From positions 37,486-101,485 of the forward strand of contig CAIVGN010000198.1 of assembly GCA_903905455.1 (NCBI GenBank): a stretch of DNA of 64,000 nt, written 5' to 3'. This DNA comes from an uncultured Archangium sp. (GTDB lineage Bacteria; Myxococcota; Myxococcia; Myxococcales; Myxococcaceae). Shown here piece by piece: positions 16,252 to 24,508 of this stretch. Every line of letters starts with the position of its first letter. Position 1 is the first letter of the stretch. Both the position numbers and the translations under genes were made by a program. The notes beneath the pieces are model-generated. The model was not told the origin of the DNA, ran no database searches, and worked only from the letters and a program-made list of their open reading frames with translations.

Positions 16252-17484
16252 TCAGGCGACGTGCGCCCCCTTGGGGATCACCACGATGCCGCTCTCGGTG
16301 ACGTGGAAGCGACGTTTGTCGTCTTCCTCGTTCACCCCGATCTTGGTGTTGGGCGGGATGGTGACGTTCTTGTCGATGATCGCCCGGCGGATCTGGCAGT
16401 GCCGGCCGATCTCCACGTTCTCCATCAAGATCGAGTCGTGCACCTCGGCCCACGAGTTGACGCGCACCCGGGGTGAGAGCACCGAGCGGTTCACGAGGCT
16501 GCCGGAGATGATGCAGCCCTCGCTGATCAACGAGTCGAGGGCCCGGCCCACGCGGTTCTGCGGGGCGTCGGCGAACACGAATTTCGCGGGGGGCAGCGAG
16601 CTGCTCGCGGTGATGATCGGCCACTGCGAGTTGTAGAGGTTGAAGATGGGCTCGACGGCGATGAGATCCATGTTCGCCTGGAAGTAGGCGTCGAGCGTGC
16701 CCACGTCGCGCCAGTAGCCGCGCTCGCGCTGGCCCAGGCCCGGCACGTCGTTCTTGAGGAAGTCGTAGGCGTAGACCCGGCCGCGCTGGTTCAACGACGC
16801 GAGGATCGACTTGCCGAAGTCGTGGGCCGAGGCCGCGTTCTTCGCGTCTTCGGTCACCTCGCGCACCAGGGTGTCGGTGTTGAAGAGGTAGTTGCCCATG
16901 GACGCCAGGCAGCGCGTCGGGTCGCCGGGCATGGGCGGCGGGTTCTTCGGCTTCTCGACGAAGTTCTTCACCTCGCCGTCTTCGGCCACCTCGAGGATGC
17001 CGAACTCGCTGCCCTGCTCGATGGGCACCGGCAGCACCGCCACCGTGCACTCGGCCTTCTTCTCCTCGTGGAAGCGCAGCATCTGCTGCACGTCCATTTG
17101 GTAGACGTGGTCGGCGCCGAACACGAAGACCGTGTCGGGCGACTCGTCGGTGATCAGGTTCAGGTTCTGGAAGATCGCGTCGGCCGAGCCCTTGTACCAG
17201 TCGCCGCCGGTGCGCATCTGCGCGGGCACGGTCTCGCAGAAGTGGCCGAGGAACGCCGACATGCGCCACGTGCGGGAGATGTGGTTGTTGAGCGAGTCGG
17301 ACTTGTACTGCGTCAACACCTTGAGCTTGTAGACGCCCGAGTTGGCGAAGTTCGAGAGACAGAAGTCGATGATGCGGTACCGGCCTCCGAACGGCACGGC
17401 CGGCTTGGCGCGTTCACGGGTGAGGGGATCGAGGCGCGTTCCTGCGCCACCAGCGAGGACCATTGCGAGAGTTCGGCCGGACAT
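16252..17484 (-). CDS. glgC: Glucose-1-phosphate adenylyltransferase (ADP-glucose pyrophosphorylase)
   Basis: 410 residues, the usual bacterial length. Makes ADP-glucose from ATP and glucose-1-phosphate for glycogen/trehalose synthesis. N-terminal nucleotidyltransferase motif [25 protein letters not shown] with the RxKP activator/substrate site, [13 protein letters not shown], and GTADAIFQN-type sequence here as GSADAIFQN. The C-terminal left-handed beta-helix repeats ([39 protein letters not shown]) complete the enzyme. It stands alone on the minus strand; other glycogen genes are not in the window. TAACAT lies 7 nt before the ATG. Confidence 0.95.
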   Translation of the reverse strand: MSGRTLAMVLAGGAGTRLDPLTRERAKPAVPFGGRYRIIDFCLSNFANSGVYKLKVLTQYKSDSLNNHISRTWRMSAFLGHFCETVPAQMRTGGDWYKGSADAIFQNLNLITDESPDTVFVFGADHVYQMDVQQMLRFHEEKKAECTVAVLPVPIEQGSEFGILEVAEDGEVKNFVEKPKNPPPMPGDPTRCLASMGNYLFNTDTLVREVTEDAKNAASAHDFGKSILASLNQRGRVYAYDFLKNDVPGLGQRERGYWRDVGTLDAYFQANMDLIAVEPIFNLYNSQWPIITASSSLPPAKFVFADAPQNRVGRALDSLISEGCIISGSLVNRSVLSPRVRVNSWAEVHDSILMENVEIGRHCQIRRAIIDKNVTIPPNTKIGVNEEDDKRRFHVTESGIVVIPKGAHVA

Positions 17485-17507
17485 GCGCGCGATGTTAGAC
17501 CAGCGAG
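17485..17507. promoter_or_regulatory. 23-bp divergent start-to-start gap with back-to-back -10-like hexamers
   Basis: On the minus strand TAACAT (17497-17492) ends 7 nt before the glgC ATG. On the plus strand TAGACC (17496-17501) ends 6 nt before the ATG at 17508. The hexamers overlap by two bases. Any -35 element of either gene must lie inside the coding region of the other, and both mRNAs would be nearly or fully leaderless. Confidence 0.4.
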
Positions 17508-18062
17508 ATGATTACGCGACTGCTTGTCCTCTGCCTCTCGGCGGCACCCGAAGCGAAGCTCGACGCGGTCGGCGACTTCCCTCAGCTGAGCTTCACTGAC
17601 AAGGCGGGGGCGCATTTTGTGCGCTTCCAACTCAGTGTCGAGCGCACGCGACAGAAGGACGATTCCGTGCTGCGCAGCCGCGACCTGCTGGTGGTGCACA
17701 CCGTCGGCAAGAAGGAAGTCTGGCGCGCGAAGGACTTCGTCGACGCCTGCGAGTTCGACCTCACCCTCGAGCTCCTCGAGGGGTCCATCGAGGTGACCGA
17801 TCTCGATGACGACGGCGAGCCGGAGATCTCGTTTCTCTACCAACTGGCCTGCCGCAGCGACGTGTCGCCCAAGGTGGTGAAGTTGCTGATGTACGAGGGC
17901 GCCACCAAGTACGCCCTCCGCGGGGAGTCGCGGGAACAGGTCGGGGAGCACGAGTTCATGGGCGGGGACTTCAAGGCAGACCCTGCGTTCGCCAGGGCGC
18001 CCCCGAAGTTCCTCGAGTTCGCCAGGGCGAAGTGGAAGGCGAAGGTCGTCGAGGCGAAGTGA
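17508..18062 (+). CDS. Small protein of the M949_RS01915 surface-polysaccharide-associated family
   Basis: 184 residues. Central signature [44 protein letters not shown] fits the family annotated from M949_RS01915, linked by name to surface polysaccharide biosynthesis (family knowledge; mechanism unknown). The DxDxDG-like DLDDDGEPE segment resembles an FG-GAP/EF-hand-type calcium loop. The N-terminus ([16 protein letters not shown]) looks like a short signal peptide, so the protein is probably exported. The next gene begins 16 nt downstream, suggesting co-transcription with the Tat small subunit and GMC oxidoreductase. Confidence 0.7.
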   Translation: MITRLLVLCLSAAPEAKLDAVGDFPQLSFTDKAGAHFVRFQLSVERTRQKDDSVLRSRDLLVVHTVGKKEVWRAKDFVDACEFDLTLELLEGSIEVTDLDDDGEPEISFLYQLACRSDVSPKVVKLLMYEGATKYALRGESREQVGEHEFMGGDFKADPAFARAPPKFLEFARAKWKAKVVEAK

Positions 18063-18078
18063 TACCGTCCCGCGCACC

Positions 18079-18714
18079 ATGAAGATGTACCTGCCCCCGA
18101 GGGGCGCATCGAAGTCGCGACGCGGCTTTCTGAAGAAGGGCCTGGTGGGTGGCCTGGTGCTGGCGCTCGGTGGTGGCGGCTGGCTGTTGACCCGCCGCAG
18201 CGCGCAGGTGGTGGTGCCCGAGGGGCTCCAGGTGCTCAACGCCACCGAGTACGCCGTGATGTGGTCCCTGGTTCAGCGCTTCGTGCCCGCCCGGGAAGGG
18301 TTCCCCTCGACCGAGGCCCTCAAGACGGCGCTGGCCTGCGACGGCATCCTCGCCATGACCGAAGAGGTCACCCGCGCCGAGGTGAAGCAGTTGCTGATGC
18401 TCTTCGAGAACGCGCTCCCCAACTTCCTCTTCGGGGGCCGCACCTCGCCCTTCACGCAGCTCGACGCCACGGAGCAGGAGCAGGTGCTCGCCGAGTGGCG
18501 CGACAGCCGGCTGACGATTCGTCGCACGGGCTACTCGGCGCTGCGGGGTATCGCCATGGCCGCGTACTACGGCAACCCCCAGAGCTGGCCTGCGGTGCAC
18601 TACCCGGGGCCGCTGCCGGGCATCCACGACCCCAACGCGCCGGTGTGGAAGGGCGGCCTCGAGCCGCGCCCGGTGGGCAACGGCACCTGGATCGAGCCGG
18701 AGGTGACGCCATGA
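18079..18714 (+). CDS. Tat-exported gluconate 2-dehydrogenase subunit 3-like protein
   Basis: 211 residues. Twin-arginine signal SRRGFLKKG (from residue 13) followed by a hydrophobic helix. The rest matches the small subunit that accompanies GMC-type membrane dehydrogenases (gluconate 2-DH subunit 3): FVPAREGFPSTEAL, a helical middle, and GYSALRGIAMAAYYGNPQSW near the end. It overlaps the next start by ATGA. In this family the small subunit's Tat signal carries the flavoprotein out as a folded complex, which would place the pair in the periplasm. No cytochrome subunit is adjacent. Confidence 0.82.
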   Translation: MKMYLPPRGASKSRRGFLKKGLVGGLVLALGGGGWLLTRRSAQVVVPEGLQVLNATEYAVMWSLVQRFVPAREGFPSTEALKTALACDGILAMTEEVTRAEVKQLLMLFENALPNFLFGGRTSPFTQLDATEQEQVLAEWRDSRLTIRRTGYSALRGIAMAAYYGNPQSWPAVHYPGPLPGIHDPNAPVWKGGLEPRPVGNGTWIEPEVTP

Positions 18715-20264
18715 GCGCAGGCCGCATCTTCACCGGCGACGAGCTCACCGCCGACCAGACCCTCGAGTGTGACGTCTGCGTGATCGGCAGCGGCGCCGGC
18801 GGGGCGTGGACCGCGCACCAGCTGGTCAAGCAGGGCAAGCGCGTGGTGTTGCTCGAGGAGGGCGGGTACCACACGCGCCGCGAGTTCGACATGACCGAGG
18901 CCCGCGCCTTCACCAACCTGTACCAGGAGCTCGGCAACCGGGCGACCGACGACCTGTCGATGACCATCATCCAGGGCCGCAGCGTGGGCGGTGGCACCAC
19001 GGTGAACTGGTGCTCGAGCTTCCGCACCCCCGAGCGCATCCTCGCCACCTGGCGCGATCGCTTCGGCGTCGACACCCTGACCACCGAGGCGCTCACCCCG
19101 CACTGGGACGCCATCGAGCGGCGGCTCCACGTGGCCGAGTGGCCGCTGGAGGCGATCAACGCCAACAACAAGGTGCTGTGGGACGGCCTGGGCGCCCTGG
19201 GCTACGAGCGCGCGCTCATCCGGCGCAACGTGAACAACTGCCTCAACCTCGGCGCCTGCGGCCTGGGCTGCCCGGTCGACGCCAAGCAGTCGATGCTCGC
19301 CACGGTGCTCCCCGACGCGGTGGAGCTGGGCCTCGAGCTCTACGCCAACGTCTCGGCCCGGCAGCTCGAGTGGTCCGGCCGGCGCGTGACCGCGGTGCAC
19401 GCCGAGGTGCTCGACCCGGTGAAGAACCGGCCGACCGGCGTGCGGCTCACGGTCAAGGCGAAGCTCACCGTGGTCAGCGGCGGGGCCATCAACTCGCCGG
19501 GCCTGTTGATGCGCAGCGGCCTCGACGGCGACGGCCGCGTCGGCACCCGCACCTGGTTCCACCCCGTGGTGGCCACGTTGGCCGAGATGCCCTTCGAGGT
19601 GAACGCCTTCGCCGGCGCGCCCCAGAGCGTCAGCTCGCACCACTTCCTCGACCGGGGCGCCGACAAGGTCGGCTTCTTCCTCGAGGTGCCTCCGCTCCAG
19701 CCGATGCTCGGGTCCATCGCCTCGGGGGGCACCGGCGCGCAAGTGCAGGACATCTTGTCGCGGCTGCCCTCCGTCAACGCCATGCTCGCCCTCCACGTCG
19801 ACGGCCTGCTGCCCGACGAGAACGGCGGCACGGTGCGCCTCAAGGACGGGGCGATGTCGAAGTACTCCATCACCTACGACTTCCAGCCCGCGCACTGGGA
19901 AGCGTTCCGCGAGGCGTGCAAGGAGATGGCAAAGCTGCAGTTCGCCGCCGGCGCGAAGCGGGTGCTCTCGTTGCACGCCAACCCGGTGGTGATGGAAAAG
20001 GTCGAGGACATCGGAAAGCTCGACGACGCGCCCTGGGAACCGGTGCGCGTGCGCGTGCTGACCGCGCACCAGATGGGCGGCTGCGGCATGGGCAAGGACC
20101 CGTTCACCTCGGTGGTCGACCCGCACCTCAAGTTCCACACCCTCGACAACCTCTTCGTCGTCGACGGCTCGGTGCTGCCCACCGCGCTGGGGGTCAACCC
20201 CCAGGAGACCATCTTCGGCATCGCCCGCTGGGCCGCGGCCCACATCGGCGACGCCGTCGGCTGA
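18711..20264 (+). CDS. GMC-family FAD oxidoreductase
   Basis: 517 residues from the ATG in the ATGA overlap. FAD-binding GSGAGG (residues 26-31) with acidic LLEEGG at the end of beta-2, GRSVGGGTTVNW as the second GMC block, a Cys-rich stretch CLNLGACGLGCPVDAKQS seen in the subgroup with gluconate/alcohol dehydrogenases, SGGAINSPGLLMRSG as the GMC signature 2, and the C-terminal HQMGGCGMG and GVNPQETIFG active-site region. It has no signal of its own and is probably co-exported with the Tat small subunit. Substrate (a sugar, sugar acid or alcohol) is unknown. Confidence 0.88.
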   Translation: MSAGRIFTGDELTADQTLECDVCVIGSGAGGAWTAHQLVKQGKRVVLLEEGGYHTRREFDMTEARAFTNLYQELGNRATDDLSMTIIQGRSVGGGTTVNWCSSFRTPERILATWRDRFGVDTLTTEALTPHWDAIERRLHVAEWPLEAINANNKVLWDGLGALGYERALIRRNVNNCLNLGACGLGCPVDAKQSMLATVLPDAVELGLELYANVSARQLEWSGRRVTAVHAEVLDPVKNRPTGVRLTVKAKLTVVSGGAINSPGLLMRSGLDGDGRVGTRTWFHPVVATLAEMPFEVNAFAGAPQSVSSHHFLDRGADKVGFFLEVPPLQPMLGSIASGGTGAQVQDILSRLPSVNAMLALHVDGLLPDENGGTVRLKDGAMSKYSITYDFQPAHWEAFREACKEMAKLQFAAGAKRVLSLHANPVVMEKVEDIGKLDDAPWEPVRVRVLTAHQMGGCGMGKDPFTSVVDPHLKFHTLDNLFVVDGSVLPTALGVNPQETIFGIARWAAAHIGDAVG

Positions 20265-20267
20265 CCG

Positions 20268-21059
20268 TCACGGGGGCTCGGCCGCCCCGTCGTCGCGGGT
20301 CACCTTCTTCTTCGGGAGCTTCGGCGCGCGGCTGACGTTCTCGGCCGGGTACCTCGCGGCGACGTCGAGCCACACCTTCGGGTCGGGCTCCTTCTTGGTC
20401 TTCTTCGCGGTGGGATCGGGCTGCCAGGCCGGCGGGTTGCCCGGCGAGGCCACCACCTTCGAGCCATCACAGAACAGCCACTCGAGCTTCGCGGTCTCGT
20501 CCTCGGCGGCGAAGTAGAGGATGGGCGCGGGCGGCTTCATCTTCACCACGCAGTTCTGCTCCTTCGCCGTCTGCGTGAGGGCGGGGCGCGCGTCCTTCCA
20601 CTTCGCCAGCGCCAGCCGCGCCTTGATCTGCTGCGCGAGCCAGGGGGTCTCTTCGACGCGGCGCCGGGCCTGGGCGTTGAGCTCGTTGGCCGAGCCCAGG
20701 CCGGTGAAGTGGCAGCCCACCTGGGCCGACTTCTCCAGCGCCTCCTTCTGCAGGTCGAGGGCGGGGGGCAGCAGGCGGGTGCCCTCCTCGAGCAGGGCGA
20801 GGTGCTCGTCGTCCCACGCGCCGTCGGCCGGCGCCGAGGTCTGGCCCAGCCAGTCGGCGAGCAGGCTCGAGAGGCCCTGCTGCTCGGTCACGAACTGGTT
20901 GGGGTCGATGGCGCACAGGTCCTCCACCCGGGCCCAGGCGCGGTAGCTCGCCTTCTTTCCACCGAGCGTCACGAAGGCCTCGGGGGGCGGTCGCACCACG
21001 CGTTTCACACATCCAACCACCATCAGCGCCAGGACACCGGTCACGAGCAGTCGCTTCAT
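20268..21059 (-). CDS. Lipoprotein of unknown function
   Basis: 263 residues. Signal peptide with lipobox MVVGC (Cys17). The mature protein is mostly helical and Lys/Ala/Pro-rich, with isolated Cys (LCAID, VGCHF, NCVVK, LFCDG) and a charged C-terminal tail (TAKKTKKEPDPK, KLPKKKVTRDD). No domain is recognised. It converges on the GMC gene with a 3-bp gap and is divergent from the FHA-GGDEF gene. TAGAGT on the minus strand (21076-21071) lies 11 nt before the ATG. Coding status is supported by the strong signal peptide and by codon bias. Confidence 0.72.
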   Translation of the reverse strand: MKRLLVTGVLALMVVGCVKRVVRPPPEAFVTLGGKKASYRAWARVEDLCAIDPNQFVTEQQGLSSLLADWLGQTSAPADGAWDDEHLALLEEGTRLLPPALDLQKEALEKSAQVGCHFTGLGSANELNAQARRRVEETPWLAQQIKARLALAKWKDARPALTQTAKEQNCVVKMKPPAPILYFAAEDETAKLEWLFCDGSKVVASPGNPPAWQPDPTAKKTKKEPDPKVWLDVAARYPAENVSRAPKLPKKKVTRDDGAAEPP

Positions 21060-21103
21060 ACGGGGCCAAGACTCTACCCGGCAGCGTGCTAGAAATCTGG
21101 CGA
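21060..21103. promoter_or_regulatory. 44-bp divergent promoter region with CGTGCTAG element
   Basis: On the plus strand CGTGCTAGAAA (21085-21095) contains an extended -10-like TGCTAGAAA ending 8 nt before the ATG at 21104. The same GCGTGCTAG core precedes the cNMP-binding gene at 23322. On the minus strand TAGAGT lies 11 nt before the lipoprotein ATG. Confidence 0.4.
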
Positions 21104-21985
21104 ATGCCCGGGCCTGAAACGCGAGTCACGAAGATCTCGAAGCTCAAGGACGCGAAGGTCAGCGGCGAAAGCTGCCTCGTGATGATCGCCGGCCCCTTCC
21201 TCGGCAAGCGCTACCCGCTGGTCGACGAGGACGAGTTCACGGTGGGCCGCGACGAGAAGAACTTCATCGTCTGCGACATGGACAACGTGAGCCGAAGGCA
21301 CGCCCAGGTGGTGCTCAAGGGCGGCAAGTTCTTCGTCAACGACCTCGGCTCGACCAACGGCACGTACCTCAACGACGAGGAGATCCGCGAGCAGCAGCCC
21401 CTGCGCTCCGGTGACCTGGTGAAGATCGGCAGCGCGATCTTCAAGTTCCTCTCGGGCGGCAACATCGAGCAGCAGTACTACGAAGAGATCTACACCCTGA
21501 CCATCTGCGACGGCCTCACGCAGGTGTTCAACAAGCGCTACTTCCTCGAGTTCATCGAGCGCGAGATGGGCCGCTGCCACCGCTACAACCGCGCGCTCTC
21601 GCTGATGATGCTCGACATCGATCACTTCAAGAACATCAACGACACCAACGGGCACCTCGCCGGCGACTACGTGCTGCGCGAAATGGCGGCCGTGATCCGC
21701 CCCCGCGTGCGCAAGGAAGAGTGCTTCGCCCGCTACGGCGGCGAGGAGTTCGCCTACGTGATGCCCGAGTCAGGCGGCGAGAACACCCGCAAGCTGGCCG
21801 AGAAGATCCGCCGGCTGATCGAGGATCACCGCTTCACCTTCGAGGGCAAGGAGATCAAGGTCACCCTGTCCATCGGCGTGGCCGACCTGGTGGGCGACAT
21901 GACCGAGCCGCTCCAGTTCATCAAGCTGGCCGACGCCAACCTCTACAAGGCGAAGAAGGCCGGCCGGAACCGCGTCATCGGCTGA
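21104..21985 (+). CDS. FHA domain diguanylate cyclase
   Basis: 293 residues from ATG 21104 (MPGPETRV); a GTG six codons earlier is possible but less likely. FHA phosphothreonine-binding domain (about 25-115) with FTVGRDEKN, SRRHAQV and NDLGSTNGTYLND. The GGDEF domain (about 130-293) has DIDHFKNINDTNGH and the active-site loop RYGGEEF, so c-di-GMP synthesis from GTP is likely. The inhibitory-site position five residues before GGEEF reads RKEE, not RxxD, so product inhibition is probably altered. FHA suggests control by phosphorylated Ser/Thr-kinase targets (inference); a kinase is encoded at 2454 but not linked. Confidence 0.93.
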   Translation: MPGPETRVTKISKLKDAKVSGESCLVMIAGPFLGKRYPLVDEDEFTVGRDEKNFIVCDMDNVSRRHAQVVLKGGKFFVNDLGSTNGTYLNDEEIREQQPLRSGDLVKIGSAIFKFLSGGNIEQQYYEEIYTLTICDGLTQVFNKRYFLEFIEREMGRCHRYNRALSLMMLDIDHFKNINDTNGHLAGDYVLREMAAVIRPRVRKEECFARYGGEEFAYVMPESGGENTRKLAEKIRRLIEDHRFTFEGKEIKVTLSIGVADLVGDMTEPLQFIKLADANLYKAKKAGRNRVIG

Positions 21986-21999
21986 AACGCGCGGGGCCT

Positions 22000-23295
22000 T
22001 CAGAAGGCGAAGCGCAGCGAGGCGTTGCCCCCGAGGTACGTGTCGGTGGCCCCCGCGGCGACGTAGGTGTCGGTCGGCTGGGTGTTGAAGGTCAGAGCGT
22101 AGTTCGCGAACTCGAACGACGCGCGCAGCTGGAGGAACGAGGTCAGCCACACGCCCACGCCGGCGTTCGCCTCGAGCCCGAAGACCGAGCCCTTCTGGAA
22201 GAACGCCGCAGAGAGGATCTCGCCCGCGCCGAAGACCGGCATGATCCCGAAGCGGCCAAAGACGCTCAGGCGGTCGGCGATGATCGGCACGTCGAGCCCG
22301 AGGCCTGCGCGCAGCCCCAGGAAGCTCACGTTGGCCAGGCCGGCGATGGGGTTGCCCTGGAAGGCGCCCACCGAGAAGCTCTGCGAGCGCACGCCCACGT
22401 AGGGGGAGATCACCAGGTGGAAGCTCTGGATGGGCGCGAGATCGAAGCGCAAGCCGCCGTCGAAGCGCAGCATCGAGGTCGGGTAGACGGCGTTGGGGTC
22501 GTTGACCAGCCGCGACTGGATCCACGGGGCAAAGGCCACGCTGCCCTCGAGGCCCAGTCCGGCGAGCAGATCGTCGCGCACCAGGGCCAGGGGGAAGAAC
22601 TGGAGACCCAGCGCCGGCTGGCCCACGGGCCCCAGCTCGTAGCGGCGGAGGTTGCCGGTGGCGACCTGCGCGTACTCGAGCTTTCGCGTCATCACGTCGG
22701 CGCCGACGTCGATCACCAGGAACTTCGGCTTGCGGCGCGAAGGGGAGGGCACGACGGGCGGGGTGGGCTCTTCCCGGCGCGCCTGGATCGCCGGCTTCTT
22801 GGCATCCGTGGGCGGGGTGGTGCGGGTGACCGGCGCGTCGCGCGGCGCCTGCTTCGTCGGCGCCACCGCGGGCGTGGGCTCGGCGGGCTCGGGCACCTTG
22901 TTGCTCCCGAAGGCCGAGGTGAGCAGTTCCATCGCGCCCTGGAGGCCCTTGGCGGGGAGCGTGCCGTTCTTGTCGAGCACGAAGGTCTTCTTCGCCTTGG
23001 CCGGGCCCACCTTGTTGAGCACCTGCAGGTCGAGGGAGAGCACCTTGCCCTTCTTCACGACCTTGCCGGCCACGAAGAACGCGACGGATTCCTTCTTCGC
23101 CTTCTTCCAGTCGGGGTTGCCGCCGGTGGTGGTCCTGGTGGCCGAGACGCAGTCGGCGGTGTCGCAGACCGCGCCCACGAGCTGGTTGCGCACGGCGTTC
23201 GCGCCGGGCCCGGTGAAGTTGGGAAAGGAGACACGCTGAGCTGCCGCGCTCGTTGCGGTCATCCCGAGGAGGACCACGGCCAGTCGGAAAGTCAT
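22000..23295 (-). CDS. Exported beta-barrel-like outer-membrane protein
   Basis: 431 residues, ATG 23295. Signal peptide (MTFRLAVVLLGMTATSAAAQ), then a ~130-residue N-terminal domain with a Cys pair (GAVCDTADCVSA) and mixed charge. A Pro/Thr/Lys-rich linker (about 130-200) leads to a ~230-residue region of alternating hydrophobic strands ending in aromatic residue pairs and the terminal LRFAF, as expected for an outer-membrane barrel. The frame is open far upstream but that part is antisense to the cNMP gene. Convergent with the FHA-GGDEF gene. Function unknown. Confidence 0.78.
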   Translation of the reverse strand: MTFRLAVVLLGMTATSAAAQRVSFPNFTGPGANAVRNQLVGAVCDTADCVSATRTTTGGNPDWKKAKKESVAFFVAGKVVKKGKVLSLDLQVLNKVGPAKAKKTFVLDKNGTLPAKGLQGAMELLTSAFGSNKVPEPAEPTPAVAPTKQAPRDAPVTRTTPPTDAKKPAIQARREEPTPPVVPSPSRRKPKFLVIDVGADVMTRKLEYAQVATGNLRRYELGPVGQPALGLQFFPLALVRDDLLAGLGLEGSVAFAPWIQSRLVNDPNAVYPTSMLRFDGGLRFDLAPIQSFHLVISPYVGVRSQSFSVGAFQGNPIAGLANVSFLGLRAGLGLDVPIIADRLSVFGRFGIMPVFGAGEILSAAFFQKGSVFGLEANAGVGVWLTSFLQLRASFEFANYALTFNTQPTDTYVAAGATDTYLGGNASLRFAF

Positions 23296-23340
23296 GAGGT
23301 GCCGGCAGTGTAGCCCTGCAGGCGTGCTAGGAAAGTGTTG
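23296..23340. promoter_or_regulatory. 45-bp divergent promoter region with CGTGCTAG element
   Basis: Plus strand: GCGTGCTAG followed by GAA (23322-23333); TAGGAA ends 7 nt before the ATG at 23341, and AGGAAAG (23329-23335) can alternatively act as ribosome-binding site, which favours ATG 23341 over the in-frame GTG at 23335. Minus strand: TACACT (23312-23307) ends 11 nt before the barrel-protein ATG. Confidence 0.4.
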
Positions 23341-24444
23341 ATGAGTTCTGCCAACCCGGCGCTCGCCCAGTTCATCCGCAGCATTCCGCTGTTTTCGCTG
23401 GTCGACGACGCTGACCTGAACGCCGTGCTGCGCCTGTTTCGGCCCGTGGACCTGGTCGCCGGCGACGTGCTCTTCGCCGAGGGTGACCCCGGCAAGGCCA
23501 TGTGGGTGCTGGGCGAGGGCGCCGAGGTGTCCGTGGCCACGACCGCGGGCCAGAACCGCCCGGTGGTGGTGGCCTATGCCCGCAAGAGCGACGTGCTGGG
23601 CGAGATGGCGCTGGTCGACGAGGGCCCCCGCTCGGGCACCGCCATCGTCACCCAGTCGGGCACCGCCCACCAGATCGACGCCGACGAGTTCTACGCCATG
23701 CGCAGCACCTTCGTGCCCGCGGCCTTCAAGGTGCTGCGGAAGATCTGCGTCGATCTCTGCGGCCGGCTGCGGAACACCAACGAGCGCATCGTGCCGTCGG
23801 GTCATGCGGCCGTCGAGACGCCGGCGCTCCCGTCCGGGCCCCGGCCCGAGACCGTCACCCTCGACCGCTACCCCGCCTTCCGCGGCCTGCCCGCGGTGGT
23901 GAAGTTCGCCCTGGCGCAGAAGCTGGAGGTCGTCCACCTGGAAGAGATGACGCCCATCTTCGCCGAGGGCGAGAAGGCCGACGGGGCCTACTTCATCGTC
24001 GAGGGCGAGGTCTCGGTGGGGCGCAACGGCAAGACCCTGGCGAACCTCCCTTCGGGCACCATGTTCGGCGTGGTGGCCTGCATCGACGCCGGGGTGCGCT
24101 CGGCCAGCTGCGTGGCCACCGGCCCGGCGCTGCTGCTCAAGATGAGCGACCGCGACTTCGACCAGCTCTTCGCCGCCGGCCACCGCTTCGCCTTCCAGAT
24201 GGTCGATCTCCTCGCGCGCCAGCTGGTGCAGCACCTGCGGGAGGCGAACCAGATGTTGCCCCTGCCGGGCCGCCAGTCGGGCGTGGCGAAGGTCTCGAAG
24301 CCCGTCGAAAAGATGTTGCCCACCCAGCCCTCGCCCGCCGATCTCGACCTCATCTCGACCGAGCTCGAGGTGGACACCGCGATGCCCATCGAGATGGAGC
24401 TGGACCTCGGCGACTTCCCGGTCGAGCCCGAAGCGCTCAGTTGA
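23341..24444 (+). CDS. Protein with two cyclic-nucleotide-binding (CRP-type) domains
   Basis: 367 residues. Two cNMP-binding beta-roll domains: about 12-145 (FSLVDDADLNAVLRLF, LVAGDVLFAEGDPGKAMWVLGEGAEV, SDVLGEMALVDEGPRSGTA) and about 175-305 (VHLEEMTPIFAEGEKADGAYFIVEGEVSV, PSGTMFGVVACIDAG). The phosphate-binding Glu and Arg of the first cassette (GEMALVDEGPRS) fit a functional site; the second is degenerate. There is no C-terminal HTH, so it is not a CRP transcription factor. The last ~60 residues are acidic and Pro/Met-rich. Likely a cytoplasmic signalling or scaffold protein. Confidence 0.85.
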   Translation: MSSANPALAQFIRSIPLFSLVDDADLNAVLRLFRPVDLVAGDVLFAEGDPGKAMWVLGEGAEVSVATTAGQNRPVVVAYARKSDVLGEMALVDEGPRSGTAIVTQSGTAHQIDADEFYAMRSTFVPAAFKVLRKICVDLCGRLRNTNERIVPSGHAAVETPALPSGPRPETVTLDRYPAFRGLPAVVKFALAQKLEVVHLEEMTPIFAEGEKADGAYFIVEGEVSVGRNGKTLANLPSGTMFGVVACIDAGVRSASCVATGPALLLKMSDRDFDQLFAAGHRFAFQMVDLLARQLVQHLREANQMLPLPGRQSGVAKVSKPVEKMLPTQPSPADLDLISTELEVDTAMPIEMELDLGDFPVEPEALS

Positions 24445-24508
24445 TCGGGCTGGTCCACTTGATTTCGCCGCCCGGAGTCCCTAGGGCTGACCCCAAGGAG
24501 CATTGCCC

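Noticed and set aside
23296..24234. Upstream extension of the barrel protein at 22000-23295
   Set aside because: The extension is antisense to the double cNMP-binding gene; a proper signal peptide begins at ATG 23295.
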